Below are positions 26,709 through 35,161 of a stretch of 64,000 nt of DNA, piece by piece; within the stretch, counting starts at the first letter, position 1; each line of letters opens with the position of its first letter. Under the pieces are notes generated by a model. It searched no databases. It saw only the letters and a list, made by a program, of their open reading frames with translations, and was not told where the DNA came from. Location of the stretch: assembly GCF_041429785.1 (NCBI RefSeq), contig NZ_CP163423.1:2728001-2792000 (forward strand), in the 5' to 3' direction. Source of the stretch: Fretibacter rubidus. Lineage in GTDB: Bacteria > Pseudomonadota > Alphaproteobacteria > Caulobacterales > Maricaulaceae. The position numbers and the translations under genes were made by a program.

Positions 26709-26737
26709 GATTATCTGTTACACCCCCGTATAAATTC

Positions 26738-26770
26738 ATCCCGCTTTGAGTGTTCATGGCGGGATTTTTT
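26738..26770 (+). terminator. Rho-independent terminator of the F0 operon
   Basis: ATCCCGC (26,738-26,744) pairs with GCGGGAT (26,759-26,765) across a 14-base loop and runs into TTTTTT. It separates atpF from pepN. Confidence 0.85.
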
Positions 26771-26873
26771 ATAATCCGTAAAGACTAAATTTTCCCAAGC
26801 TACATCATAATTCCCGCCGCATTTTGGCCGCTTATGTGATAAAGAGTGCTAACCGATAACCAGAGGCCCATTT

Positions 26874-29459
26874 ATGCGCACCGACACAGCCCCCCGCCCC
26901 ACATTATTGTCCGACTATACACCGTATAATTTTTCGCTGGATAGCGTCACCTTGGATTTTGATTTGCGGGTCGAAGCCACGCAGGTCACCACGACCCTGT
27001 CCGTGAGCCGTAAAGCAGGCGGCCCCATGCGCCTTAACGGAGAGGGTATCACACTTAAATCAGTGTCCATCGATGGCCAAATTCTGGCGCGCAAAGATTA
27101 TCAGCTAACACAGACCGAACTCGTCTTGGACAATGTCCCCGATAATTGCGTTATCGAAATCATCACACAATGTAACCCGAGCCAAAATGCAACGCTGATG
27201 GGGCTATATGTCAGTGGCGGACGGTTTTGCACCCAGTGCGAAGCGGAAGGCTTTCGCCGCATTACCTACTACCCTGATCGCCCCGATGTGCTGTCTGTGT
27301 TCACGGTTAAAATCACAGCGGATAAATCCAAATTTCCTTATCTTCTGGCCAATGGCAATATGACAGATAATGGTGAGGCGCCGGGCGGGCGGCATTTTGC
27401 GGTCTGGGAAGACCCCTTCCCAAAACCGTGCTATCTTTTTGCGCTAGTCGCGGGTGATTTTGACATCTTAGAAGATAGCTTCACGACGATGTCAGGCCGC
27501 GATATTCCGCTGACGATTTATGTAGACCGTGGTGATGCCCCGCGCGCGGATTATGCCATGGACGCGTTAAAACGGTCGATGCGCTGGGACGAAACCGCTT
27601 TTGGCCGTGAATATGATCTTGACCGTTTTATGATTGTCGCTGTGCGCGATTTTAACTTTGGCGCGATGGAAAATAAGGGGCTGAACATCTTTAATTCAAG
27701 CCTTTTGCTAGCAGATGGGCCCAGTGCAACGGATATGAATTTTGAACGCATTGAAAGTGTCGTGGCCCATGAATATTTTCACAATTGGACGGGCAACCGC
27801 ATTACCTGCCGTGATTGGTTCCAGCTTTGCCTGAAAGAAGGCTTCACCGTTTTCCGTGACCAAGAATTTTCCGCTGACCAACGCGGGGCGGCCGTGCAGC
27901 GCATCAAAGACGTCCGCGCCCTACGCGCGCGTCAATTTGCCGAAGATGCCGGCCCACTGGCCCATCCTGTGCGGCCCAGCCAATATGAAAAGATCGATAA
28001 TTTCTACACGGCCACAATTTACGAAAAAGGCGCAGAGCTTATCCGTATGCTAAAAACCCTTTTAGGGGCGGATGATTTCCGCAAGGGCTGCGATTATTAT
28101 TTTGAAACGCTGGACGGTACTGCCGCGACAGTGGAGCAGTTCATTGAAAGCTTTGAGGCCGCAACAGACCGCGACCTCTCCCAATTTATGCTGTGGTATG
28201 AACAGGCTGGCACGCCCGTGTTGGACGTGAAACGCGACAGTTCTTCTGTGACGTTCACACAAAGCCTGCGTGCAACCCCGGGGCAAAAGACCAAACGCCC
28301 CATGCCCATGCCGATTAAATGGCAAGTGATTGGCAAAGACGGCCCCGTGTCGGACCCGCAGATGACGGTCCTTAACGGGGCATCAATAACCGTGGATTTA
28401 CCAAACGATCGTCCTGATACGACGCTTTCTGTCTTGCAGGATTTCTCAAGCCCTGTGCGGATTAATTCGCGCAATGAAACAGGTGATTATCTGCGCCTGA
28501 TGGGCGGTGACCCCAATAGCTTTAACCGTTGGGACGCGGGCCAAACCTTGGCAACAAAATTACTATCGACCCTAACAGGGGCCATCGAATCAGGCCGCAT
28601 GCCGCGTGTCGATACGGCGCTGCGCGATTATGTCTCTGCCCTGCGCGCCACATTGCTTAGTCCTGATTTTGATAATAATTTCAAGGCACTGACCCTCTCC
28701 TCACCTAGTGTGATGACAATTTTGCAGACGCGCAAAGCGTCTGATCCAACGGCAGCAGCACTGGCCGTGGATTGGTTGCACCGCGCCATTGGTGACCGTC
28801 TGCGCGGTGATTTACTGCCGCTTTATAATGACCTGCAAGATAGCGGCCCCTTTAGCCCCGATGCCGCTGCGGCCGGGCGGCGGGCGCTTAAAAACGCAAG
28901 CCTCGCCCTCATGGGAGCTTCCTTCCATCCGCAAGCCGCACCGCTAGCGTTAGAACAATTTAACGATGCGACCAATATGACGGACGAGCTTTCTGCGCTC
29001 GTCACCCTGTCACAACTCGGCGGGCGCCGCGTCGATCAATCCCTCTCGCGGTTTTATGAAAAGTGGGAGCATAATCCTCTGGTGATTGACAAATGGTTTG
29101 CCGTGCAAGCCATGCGTAAATTGCCCGGTGGTATTCATGATTTATCGGATTTGACTGAACATAGCGCCTATGATCGCCGCAATCCCAATCGCGTGCGAGC
29201 CTTGGTTGGGAATTTTGCCATGTCCAATCCGCATATGTTTCATAATATTGACGGGACTGGATATGATTTTTTCACCGCGCAAATCTTGGATATGGATAGC
29301 CGCAATCCGCAAGTTGCCGCGCGCCTCGCCGGGGCCTATGAGATTTGGCCCAAATTAGACAAAGCACGTCAAGCCCTCATCCAAGATCAACTCCGCGCCA
29401 TCATGGCCGCCGGCCCTTCCCAAAACCTCAGCGAGATTGCCGGTAAGATTTTAGGGTGA
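26874..29459 (+). CDS. pepN: Aminopeptidase N (M1 metallopeptidase)
   Basis: PepN trims N-terminal residues from peptides in the cytoplasm. The 861-residue protein has the substrate-anchoring GAMEN motif (FGAMENKGLNIFN), the zinc site HEYFHNWTGN near residue 300 with the third ligand Glu in LKEGFTVFRDQEF, and the C-terminal helical domain of the E. coli-type PepN subfamily. It has its own start after the atp terminator. Confidence 0.96.
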   Translation: MRTDTAPRPTLLSDYTPYNFSLDSVTLDFDLRVEATQVTTTLSVSRKAGGPMRLNGEGITLKSVSIDGQILARKDYQLTQTELVLDNVPDNCVIEIITQCNPSQNATLMGLYVSGGRFCTQCEAEGFRRITYYPDRPDVLSVFTVKITADKSKFPYLLANGNMTDNGEAPGGRHFAVWEDPFPKPCYLFALVAGDFDILEDSFTTMSGRDIPLTIYVDRGDAPRADYAMDALKRSMRWDETAFGREYDLDRFMIVAVRDFNFGAMENKGLNIFNSSLLLADGPSATDMNFERIESVVAHEYFHNWTGNRITCRDWFQLCLKEGFTVFRDQEFSADQRGAAVQRIKDVRALRARQFAEDAGPLAHPVRPSQYEKIDNFYTATIYEKGAELIRMLKTLLGADDFRKGCDYYFETLDGTAATVEQFIESFEAATDRDLSQFMLWYEQAGTPVLDVKRDSSSVTFTQSLRATPGQKTKRPMPMPIKWQVIGKDGPVSDPQMTVLNGASITVDLPNDRPDTTLSVLQDFSSPVRINSRNETGDYLRLMGGDPNSFNRWDAGQTLATKLLSTLTGAIESGRMPRVDTALRDYVSALRATLLSPDFDNNFKALTLSSPSVMTILQTRKASDPTAAALAVDWLHRAIGDRLRGDLLPLYNDLQDSGPFSPDAAAAGRRALKNASLALMGASFHPQAAPLALEQFNDATNMTDELSALVTLSQLGGRRVDQSLSRFYEKWEHNPLVIDKWFAVQAMRKLPGGIHDLSDLTEHSAYDRRNPNRVRALVGNFAMSNPHMFHNIDGTGYDFFTAQILDMDSRNPQVAARLAGAYEIWPKLDKARQALIQDQLRAIMAAGPSQNLSEIAGKILG

Positions 29460-29663
29460 TACGCTTGGGAGTGAGCTATCGAGGACCTGCGCAGATGCGA
29501 GTGTGAGTTCAGTGTCTTTAGTGGAGCGAATGTAGGACGCTCAAGTTTTGCAGAAACATCCTCATTGCGGACGTTATTCCACCTAGTGATTACTGCATAA
29601 ATCCTCATACTGAGCATACCTGAAGTTCTAGTCACGCAGCCCAAACTGTGAGATAGTTACTGG
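29460..29663. other. Non-coding stretch between pepN and the caspase-like gene
   Basis: These 204 bases mark the change from average to A+T-rich sequence. I see no tRNA, integrase or repeat that would explain the insertion of the following gene. Confidence 0.4.
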
Positions 29664-31091
29664 ATGAGTAAAATATCGATTCTTGTTGGAAATTCTGAGT
29701 ATGATAATCTGTCAGCTCTTCAATGTTGTGAAGCTGATGTTGCTGCGGTTCATGAACTGCTTTTAGCAACGGGAGAATATGACCATACCCTTAGTGTTGT
29801 TAATAAGTCAGCGGACACATTAAAAAACGAAATACGCGATTTTGTAGACCGCCAAAGCGCAATTTCAGAGATATTCTTTTACTTCACAGGGCACGGGGTC
29901 GCCAATGACCAAGGTTTTTTTTACTGTGCCAAAGACTTTATACCATCAGAACCTAACCAAACTGGTTTATCGGACGGAGACTTGGATCAAATTCTAAGGG
30001 CAGCCGATGCCAAAGCAGTCGTAAAAGTAATTGATGCATGCCAATCTGGTGTCAGAACAATTAAGTCCGGTTCTCAAATTTTCATGAATGACAATAAAGC
30101 TGGTTTTTCAAACTTCTTTCGGATTGCTTCGTGCCTAGAAAATCAGCTCTCTTATACAGGTGAGCCGCTTAGTAAATTTACAGAACATTTCATTGATGCT
30201 GCTCTACAAAAAGTGGAGGGTAAACTCTACTATACAGAGATTATCGCATATCTCCGCGATATTTTTGTGAATGAAATTGATCAAGTTCCCTTCTTTGTAA
30301 CGCAAGGCGATGATCGAACGATGTTTTGTGAAGACACGACAAGTTTGAAAAGTCTAGCAGAAAAATATCAGTCGGTTGATACAGACAACGACACGACCGA
30401 AATCATTGTCACAGATGAAATTGTCACGGAACTTAGCATTCTTGATAAGCTAAAAAATGTAGAAGAGAGCTATGTTCAACCTGATCAAGCGCAAAAGAAA
30501 ATTGATTCACTGATAAATATAATCTCCGAGAGCTTAGAGAATTCAAAAGGGTTTTCGGACTATTATGAACTTAAATCCTCATCTGAGGATAGTTATCTGT
30601 ATGCTAGTGCAGCAATGCAGGCATTTATGATAAGAGTGCTTGAAAAGCAAGATCGACCTGATGAACTCGTTTATGCAAAGCATTCGAGGGAATACAAGAA
30701 ACGTAGACGGGGTTTACTGGGCGCTTCTCTCATGGCCTCAAACATATTTGGTGTCGACGATGAGGAATTTGTTGATCAATATGACCTCGAGCTTAATTGC
30801 CCCATCGGAAAAGCCAGAACAACATTCATTTTTACTCCCAAATTCAGGGCTTTGAAAAAGCTAGAACTCAACGTCACTATCGCTCCCAGTTTACCGATTT
30901 GCTACATCTTTTCTCGCTGGACAGTCCACCCTCTTAAAACTTGGGACACCTTTGAAGAGGTGGGTCAAGAATTGGAGCGGAACTGGTATAAGCTTAACTG
31001 GAAAGAAAATTCGCAGTGGATTGCAGAATCCATACTCAAAGAATTTGATAGCTTCATAGAAAGACAATTAGCAAAAGCAACTGGTGAATAG
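29664..31091 (+). CDS. Caspase-like (peptidase C14) protein with uncharacterised C-terminal domain
   Basis: The 475-residue protein begins with a C14 p20-like fold: ILVGNSEYDNLSALQC at the start, the catalytic His in YFTGHGV (H77) and the catalytic Cys in VIDACQSG (C126). Residues about 245-475 form a second region with no family I recognise (helical first, then a beta-rich part with SLPICYIFSRWTVHPL). There is no signal peptide or membrane helix. Bacterial caspase homologues serve in abortive-infection and protease-signalling systems, but no gasdermin, NTPase or other partner gene is adjacent. The gene is alone and more A+T-rich than its flanks, which suggests transfer. Confidence 0.85.
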   Translation: MSKISILVGNSEYDNLSALQCCEADVAAVHELLLATGEYDHTLSVVNKSADTLKNEIRDFVDRQSAISEIFFYFTGHGVANDQGFFYCAKDFIPSEPNQTGLSDGDLDQILRAADAKAVVKVIDACQSGVRTIKSGSQIFMNDNKAGFSNFFRIASCLENQLSYTGEPLSKFTEHFIDAALQKVEGKLYYTEIIAYLRDIFVNEIDQVPFFVTQGDDRTMFCEDTTSLKSLAEKYQSVDTDNDTTEIIVTDEIVTELSILDKLKNVEESYVQPDQAQKKIDSLINIISESLENSKGFSDYYELKSSSEDSYLYASAAMQAFMIRVLEKQDRPDELVYAKHSREYKKRRRGLLGASLMASNIFGVDDEEFVDQYDLELNCPIGKARTTFIFTPKFRALKKLELNVTIAPSLPICYIFSRWTVHPLKTWDTFEEVGQELERNWYKLNWKENSQWIAESILKEFDSFIERQLAKATGE

Positions 31092-31357
31092 CTACTGAAC
31101 ATCCAGCATCCTTAAGTCGCCTCATAACAACCGTTGGCAATGTTTGAGATTTCATACTCGCTAAGGTCCGCTCTGCCCCCATTTGAGAAGAAGTGCGAGC
31201 GTCTTCCTTTCGGCGACTTAGGCCGCTCGGCTAACGCCCACTCGCCGCCAAGGTAAACACCCGTCCCATTCAAAGCTGTTTCGCGCGCGTCCCCAGAACC
31301 AAAAAACAATCACTCGGCATAAGGACTTTCTTAGGCTCCTTTTGCTATCACGTGTCT
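31092..31357. other. Non-coding stretch after the caspase-like gene
   Basis: About 260 bases without a convincing gene. A minus-strand frame (31,112-31,309, TTG start) has odd composition and no ribosome site. The sequence returns to average base composition toward the EAL gene. Confidence 0.35.
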
Positions 31358-32101
31358 ATGGTTGATCCACGCACATTTCACGGTTTTCGCACCCATGTCT
31401 CCGAAGAACGTTTTACGGTGATGCGCCAGCCCGTTGTCGATTTGCACACAGAGGCCATATTGCATAATGAATGGCTTGTGCGCTTTGATCACGAAGCGGG
31501 CCTTGCGGGCGTCTTACGTCCCGCCGAAATTAGCGGCGCGATTATGGATTTAGACCTGTCCATGCTCGCCCGTGCGGTGTTAATGCTCAATAACAATAGT
31601 GACGGGCCAGGCGTGGCGATCAACCTATCGGGGGCGTCTATGGCGGGACCCGGGTTTGAGCATGCGTTGACCGCCTGTTTATCCGCCTATGACGGGCCGC
31701 CCGAAAAGCTGATCATCGAGCTGACAGAGACATGGGATATTCGCGAGCTGGATACAGCAGCGGCGATTTTGCAACGCCTCCAACGGCGCGGCCATCCAAT
31801 ATGTCTTGATGATGTTGGGTCAGGCGCGGCCTCTATTCGGTATTTGCGCGCGATTGATGCGGATTGGCTAAAGATTGATGGCGATTTTGTCGTCGCCGCT
31901 TCGCAAAATCCACGAGATGAGGCGATATTGCGCTCTTTATTGTCATTGCGGGATGCTTTGGGCGTGAAATTCATTGCCGAGGGGGTCGAAACACAGGCGC
32001 TGCTGGCGTTCGTCAAAGCGCTGGGTTTTGAAGCCGCACAAGGCTTTTTATTGGGTAAACCTGTCCTTGAGGACCCGTTTTTGAAAAATCCAGTGGCGTA
32101 G
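31358..32101 (+). CDS. EAL-domain protein (c-di-GMP phosphodiesterase)
   Basis: The 247-residue protein is a stand-alone EAL domain. The signature reads NEWLVR (for ExLxR), INLSGAS carries the metal-binding Asn, IELTET the Glu, LDDVGSG replaces DDFGTG, and LKIDGDFV, AEGVETQ and AQGFLLGKP follow. All metal ligands appear present, so it is probably active, although the DDVGSG loop is slightly altered. ATG 31,358 or GTG 31,352 could start it. No GGDEF partner is adjacent; the PleC-like kinase follows. Confidence 0.88.
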   Translation: MVDPRTFHGFRTHVSEERFTVMRQPVVDLHTEAILHNEWLVRFDHEAGLAGVLRPAEISGAIMDLDLSMLARAVLMLNNNSDGPGVAINLSGASMAGPGFEHALTACLSAYDGPPEKLIIELTETWDIRELDTAAAILQRLQRRGHPICLDDVGSGAASIRYLRAIDADWLKIDGDFVVAASQNPRDEAILRSLLSLRDALGVKFIAEGVETQALLAFVKALGFEAAQGFLLGKPVLEDPFLKNPVA

Positions 32102-32103
32102 CT

Positions 32104-32132
32104 GACGGTTTCACCGTCTATCATGCCTTTTT
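32104..32132 (+). terminator. Weak terminator after the EAL gene
   Basis: GACGGT (32,104-32,109) pairs with ACCGTC (32,113-32,118) around a three-base loop; a T-run follows only after nine bases, so termination is uncertain. Confidence 0.35.
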
Positions 32133-32235
32133 CAACAGGGCTTTAACCTTTTCTCACCCCTTTCATGGCAAAGATTGCCTCGACTTGAGCGCTAGGCTGG
32201 CCTTATGCTCGTGAGTGATTCGCAAGGGATAAACG

Positions 32236-35154
32236 GTGAGCCAAAACGCCCCTATACCGCAATACCACCCTCCGCAGGCACAGGCTGCGGGACAGGCAAT
32301 GCCCTCTGGCCAAAATCATGCCCCTGCATCTTATGCGCCCCCATCGATGCCTTCATCACCACCGCCTATTGCGGCTGAGCCAGGATTGAGCCGTCCGGGG
32401 TCGACGCAAAGCGCTAAATCCGCGGCGATGAAAAGCCTCGATAATATTTCGCAGCGCATTGATAAGCGCACCATCCAGACCTTGTCATTTGCCTCTATCG
32501 GTTTTTTGATATTCTTTCTGATTATTGCAGCCACAATTTTGCTTGGTATTCGGTCAAGTCATCACGCCCAAGAAGCAACAACGAGCTATCAAACAAGCCA
32601 AGACATAGCGAGCGACGCAGCTCGCAATCTTGATGGGCAATTAATGTGGATAGACCAAGCCGTTGCGTCGCGCGGTAACGCCCAGCAAATTGTCGATTTA
32701 GTCGCGAGAGGCCAGAACATTGACGCGGCCTTAATCATGGACGCCCAAAACAACGTCCTGGCCGCAACAACGGGCGCCAGAGCCGCAGCCCCTAGCTTGT
32801 CATTGGAAAATTTTCCTGACGCTGGATTGAAAGTCGTCTCTCTTATCGGCGAGAACGGCGGGGTCAGCCCTGTGATTATGCGTAAAGCTGGCAATGCCTA
32901 TCTGGCAGCTATTTTGGCACCGGGTTCCATCGTGAATTACAGCGACCGCACATCCGCACTAATCCTAAGTAGCGGCGGATTAATCGATGCCCCACCCGCC
33001 ATGGGGCGTATTGGCACGCTTGCCTATCTAGGCTTAGGGGCTGACCGCCTTGCTGCGATGCAAAACGGCATTCCCGTATCGCACACAATGAACGGACAAG
33101 AGGTTTGGATCAGCCTTCGCAATATTCCCAATTCAACATCGATTGCCGCGCTAAGTATCAAGCCAAAGACCATGCCAGAAGGCTGGTCACGGAACCTATT
33201 TTTATTATCAATTTTGTTCATTGGTATCTGTTGGCTGTTTTGGATTTTGCTGCGCAATATGATGCAACAAATTGGTATGGTTGAAGAGGCCTATGGGCAA
33301 AATGAAATTTCGCAGCAACGCTACCGCGCAGCCTTAGAAGGCAATCGTGGCGGTATTTGGGAAATTGATACTGAAAATAATATTGCCTATCTTTCGCGCT
33401 CGCTGGCCTCACTGTTGGGCTTAGAGGCAAAAGACCAAGAAATTTCTGTCCCGCAATTTTTAGGCCTGTTTCACGAAAGCGATAGAGAGCGTATGTTTTC
33501 AGCGACGCGCCGCGCCCATGTTGGCGGCGAGTTTGAAATTGATATGAATGTCGCGCATCTGCCGCTGACACTATCGTGCCGCGGGCGGCCGTCCACACGG
33601 GGCTCAGACTACGCCAAAGTCGTCATCGGCGTGGCTATGGACGTCACAGAACAACGCGGTGCTAGTAACCGTTTGCGCGCTGCGGAAGCGCGTCTGTCTG
33701 ACGCGCTGCGGTCCATGAATGATAGCTTTGCGCTTTGGGATCCGCGCGGGCGTCTTGTATTGTGGAACGCGCGCTATGAAGAATTTTTTGGGTTTCAGCC
33801 TGGCAATCTAGAACCAGGTATGCCGCGCGAAACAATTGATTTTCATGCCAAAAACGTCATTGCCGAGACCTATGCAATCGAAGGCGACACGGCCCAAGAT
33901 ATCTTGCTGACAGATGGCCGCTGGATTCGCTATCAAGAAACGCCAACCCAAGACGGCGGTTTTGTTAGTATTGGGTCTGACCTTTCGGGTATTCGCACAC
34001 GTGAATATCAGTTGCAGCAAAACGAGGCTGCGCTACAAAAGACAATTGACGTCTTGCGTAAATCACAGTTCCGTATCGTGGAACTGGCCGAGAATTATGA
34101 GCAAGAGAAAATTCGAGCCGAAGAGGCCAGCCAATCTAAATCAGAATTTCTAGCCAATATGAGCCATGAGCTTCGCACGCCGCTGAATGCGATTAACGGC
34201 TTTTCCGATATTATGAAAAAGGAAATGTTCGGGCCACTGGGTGACCCGCGCTATAAAGAATATGTCAATGACATCCTATTTTCTGGTCAACATCTGCTAT
34301 CACTGATTAATGATATTTTGGATATGTCCAAGATTGAAGCCGGGAAAATGTCGCTCAATACAGAATTTATGCAGCTTAATGACATGGTCACGCAAGTCAT
34401 TCGGATTGTAAGGGGACGGGCCGAAGAGAACCGTCTGAAGCTGATTTATGATGATCACGCTCTCCCTGAAATTCAAGCGGACCCGCGCGCCGTGAAACAG
34501 GTGCTTTTGAACCTGATGACCAATGCGATTAAATTCACCCCCGAAGGCGGCGCAGTGACATGCGAAGTCACGGCCAAATCGGCTGGGCTTATTATTAAAA
34601 TATCCGACACGGGTATTGGTATTGCGCAAGAAGATATTGATCGTTTGGCCAAACCGTTTGAGCAAATCGATAGCCAACATTCGCGCCAACATGAAGGCAC
34701 TGGACTTGGTCTGGCGCTATCCAAATCCTTGGTCGAGCTTCACGGCGGTAATTTCAAAATCGAATCCACCTTAGGCGAAGGCACACAGGTCACATTCACT
34801 CTGCCTAACAAACCGCCGACGGTTAAAACTGTTGAAGAGACTAACGAAGTTGGCAATGAGATTTCACGTCTGGCCCAAGATATTGCCGATGTCCTCACCG
34901 ATAGCGACAATCATGATGCAACTGTGCCACCTATGCCGCATGTTGCGCAACAACCGCCGATGCCTGGGACGCCGCAATCATCCCCCGTTGTGCCCCCTGC
35001 CCCAATATCTGAGATGATGCCGCATAGCGCAGAGCCATCTTACGAAGGACAGGTGGCTTACGAAGGACAGCCATCTTATGAAGGACAGGCGGCTGCGCAG
35101 CCCAGCACAGGCTACGTCATCGCCCCGCCGCCAAAACCGCAATCAGCAGCCTAG
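32236..35154 (+). CDS. PleC-like membrane PAS sensor histidine kinase
   Basis: The 972-residue protein has a Pro/Gln/Ala-rich N-terminus, a membrane helix near residue 90 (IGFLIFFLIIAATILLGI), an extracytoplasmic region, a second helix near 320 (LFLLSILFIGICWLFWILL), two PAS-like domains (about 355-475 and 485-600) and a kinase core: NMSHELRTPLNAINGFSDIM, NLMTNAIKF, DTGIGIA, GTGLGLALSKSLVELHGG. The GQHLLSLINDILDMSKIEAGKM stretch closely follows Caulobacter PleC, which controls DivK phosphorylation and polarity. The tail has three YEGQ repeats. The start is GTG with AAGGGA upstream. Calling it PleC itself is inference. Confidence 0.88.
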   Translation: MSQNAPIPQYHPPQAQAAGQAMPSGQNHAPASYAPPSMPSSPPPIAAEPGLSRPGSTQSAKSAAMKSLDNISQRIDKRTIQTLSFASIGFLIFFLIIAATILLGIRSSHHAQEATTSYQTSQDIASDAARNLDGQLMWIDQAVASRGNAQQIVDLVARGQNIDAALIMDAQNNVLAATTGARAAAPSLSLENFPDAGLKVVSLIGENGGVSPVIMRKAGNAYLAAILAPGSIVNYSDRTSALILSSGGLIDAPPAMGRIGTLAYLGLGADRLAAMQNGIPVSHTMNGQEVWISLRNIPNSTSIAALSIKPKTMPEGWSRNLFLLSILFIGICWLFWILLRNMMQQIGMVEEAYGQNEISQQRYRAALEGNRGGIWEIDTENNIAYLSRSLASLLGLEAKDQEISVPQFLGLFHESDRERMFSATRRAHVGGEFEIDMNVAHLPLTLSCRGRPSTRGSDYAKVVIGVAMDVTEQRGASNRLRAAEARLSDALRSMNDSFALWDPRGRLVLWNARYEEFFGFQPGNLEPGMPRETIDFHAKNVIAETYAIEGDTAQDILLTDGRWIRYQETPTQDGGFVSIGSDLSGIRTREYQLQQNEAALQKTIDVLRKSQFRIVELAENYEQEKIRAEEASQSKSEFLANMSHELRTPLNAINGFSDIMKKEMFGPLGDPRYKEYVNDILFSGQHLLSLINDILDMSKIEAGKMSLNTEFMQLNDMVTQVIRIVRGRAEENRLKLIYDDHALPEIQADPRAVKQVLLNLMTNAIKFTPEGGAVTCEVTAKSAGLIIKISDTGIGIAQEDIDRLAKPFEQIDSQHSRQHEGTGLGLALSKSLVELHGGNFKIESTLGEGTQVTFTLPNKPPTVKTVEETNEVGNEISRLAQDIADVLTDSDNHDATVPPMPHVAQQPPMPGTPQSSPVVPPAPISEMMPHSAEPSYEGQVAYEGQPSYEGQAAAQPSTGYVIAPPPKPQSAA
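35037..35090 (+). repeat. Three tandem 18-bp repeats in the kinase tail
   Basis: The unit TCTTACGAAGGACAGGTG (variants TCTTATGAAGGACAGGCG, GCTTACGAAGGACAGCCA) occurs three times in frame and encodes YEGQ plus two residues each. Its length could vary between strains by slippage. Confidence 0.7.
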
Positions 35155-35161
35155 AAGGCCG

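Noticed and set aside
29387-29644. 85-codon frame between pepN and the caspase-like gene, considered as a partner such as a gasdermin
   Set aside because: Far too short for a gasdermin, overlaps pepN and has no matching features.
31112-31309. 65-codon minus-strand frame after the caspase-like gene
   Set aside because: TTG start, no ribosome site and no family; could be a decayed fragment but cannot be supported.
31112-31351. Possible RNA gene (tmRNA, 6S or tRNA) in the gap after the caspase-like gene
   Set aside because: No acceptor stem, T-loop sequence or tag-coding segment could be found; no tRNA T-loop consensus was found in the window either.
35037-35090. CRISPR-like direct repeats
   Set aside because: Contiguous in-frame 18-bp coding repeats without spacers; not a CRISPR array.
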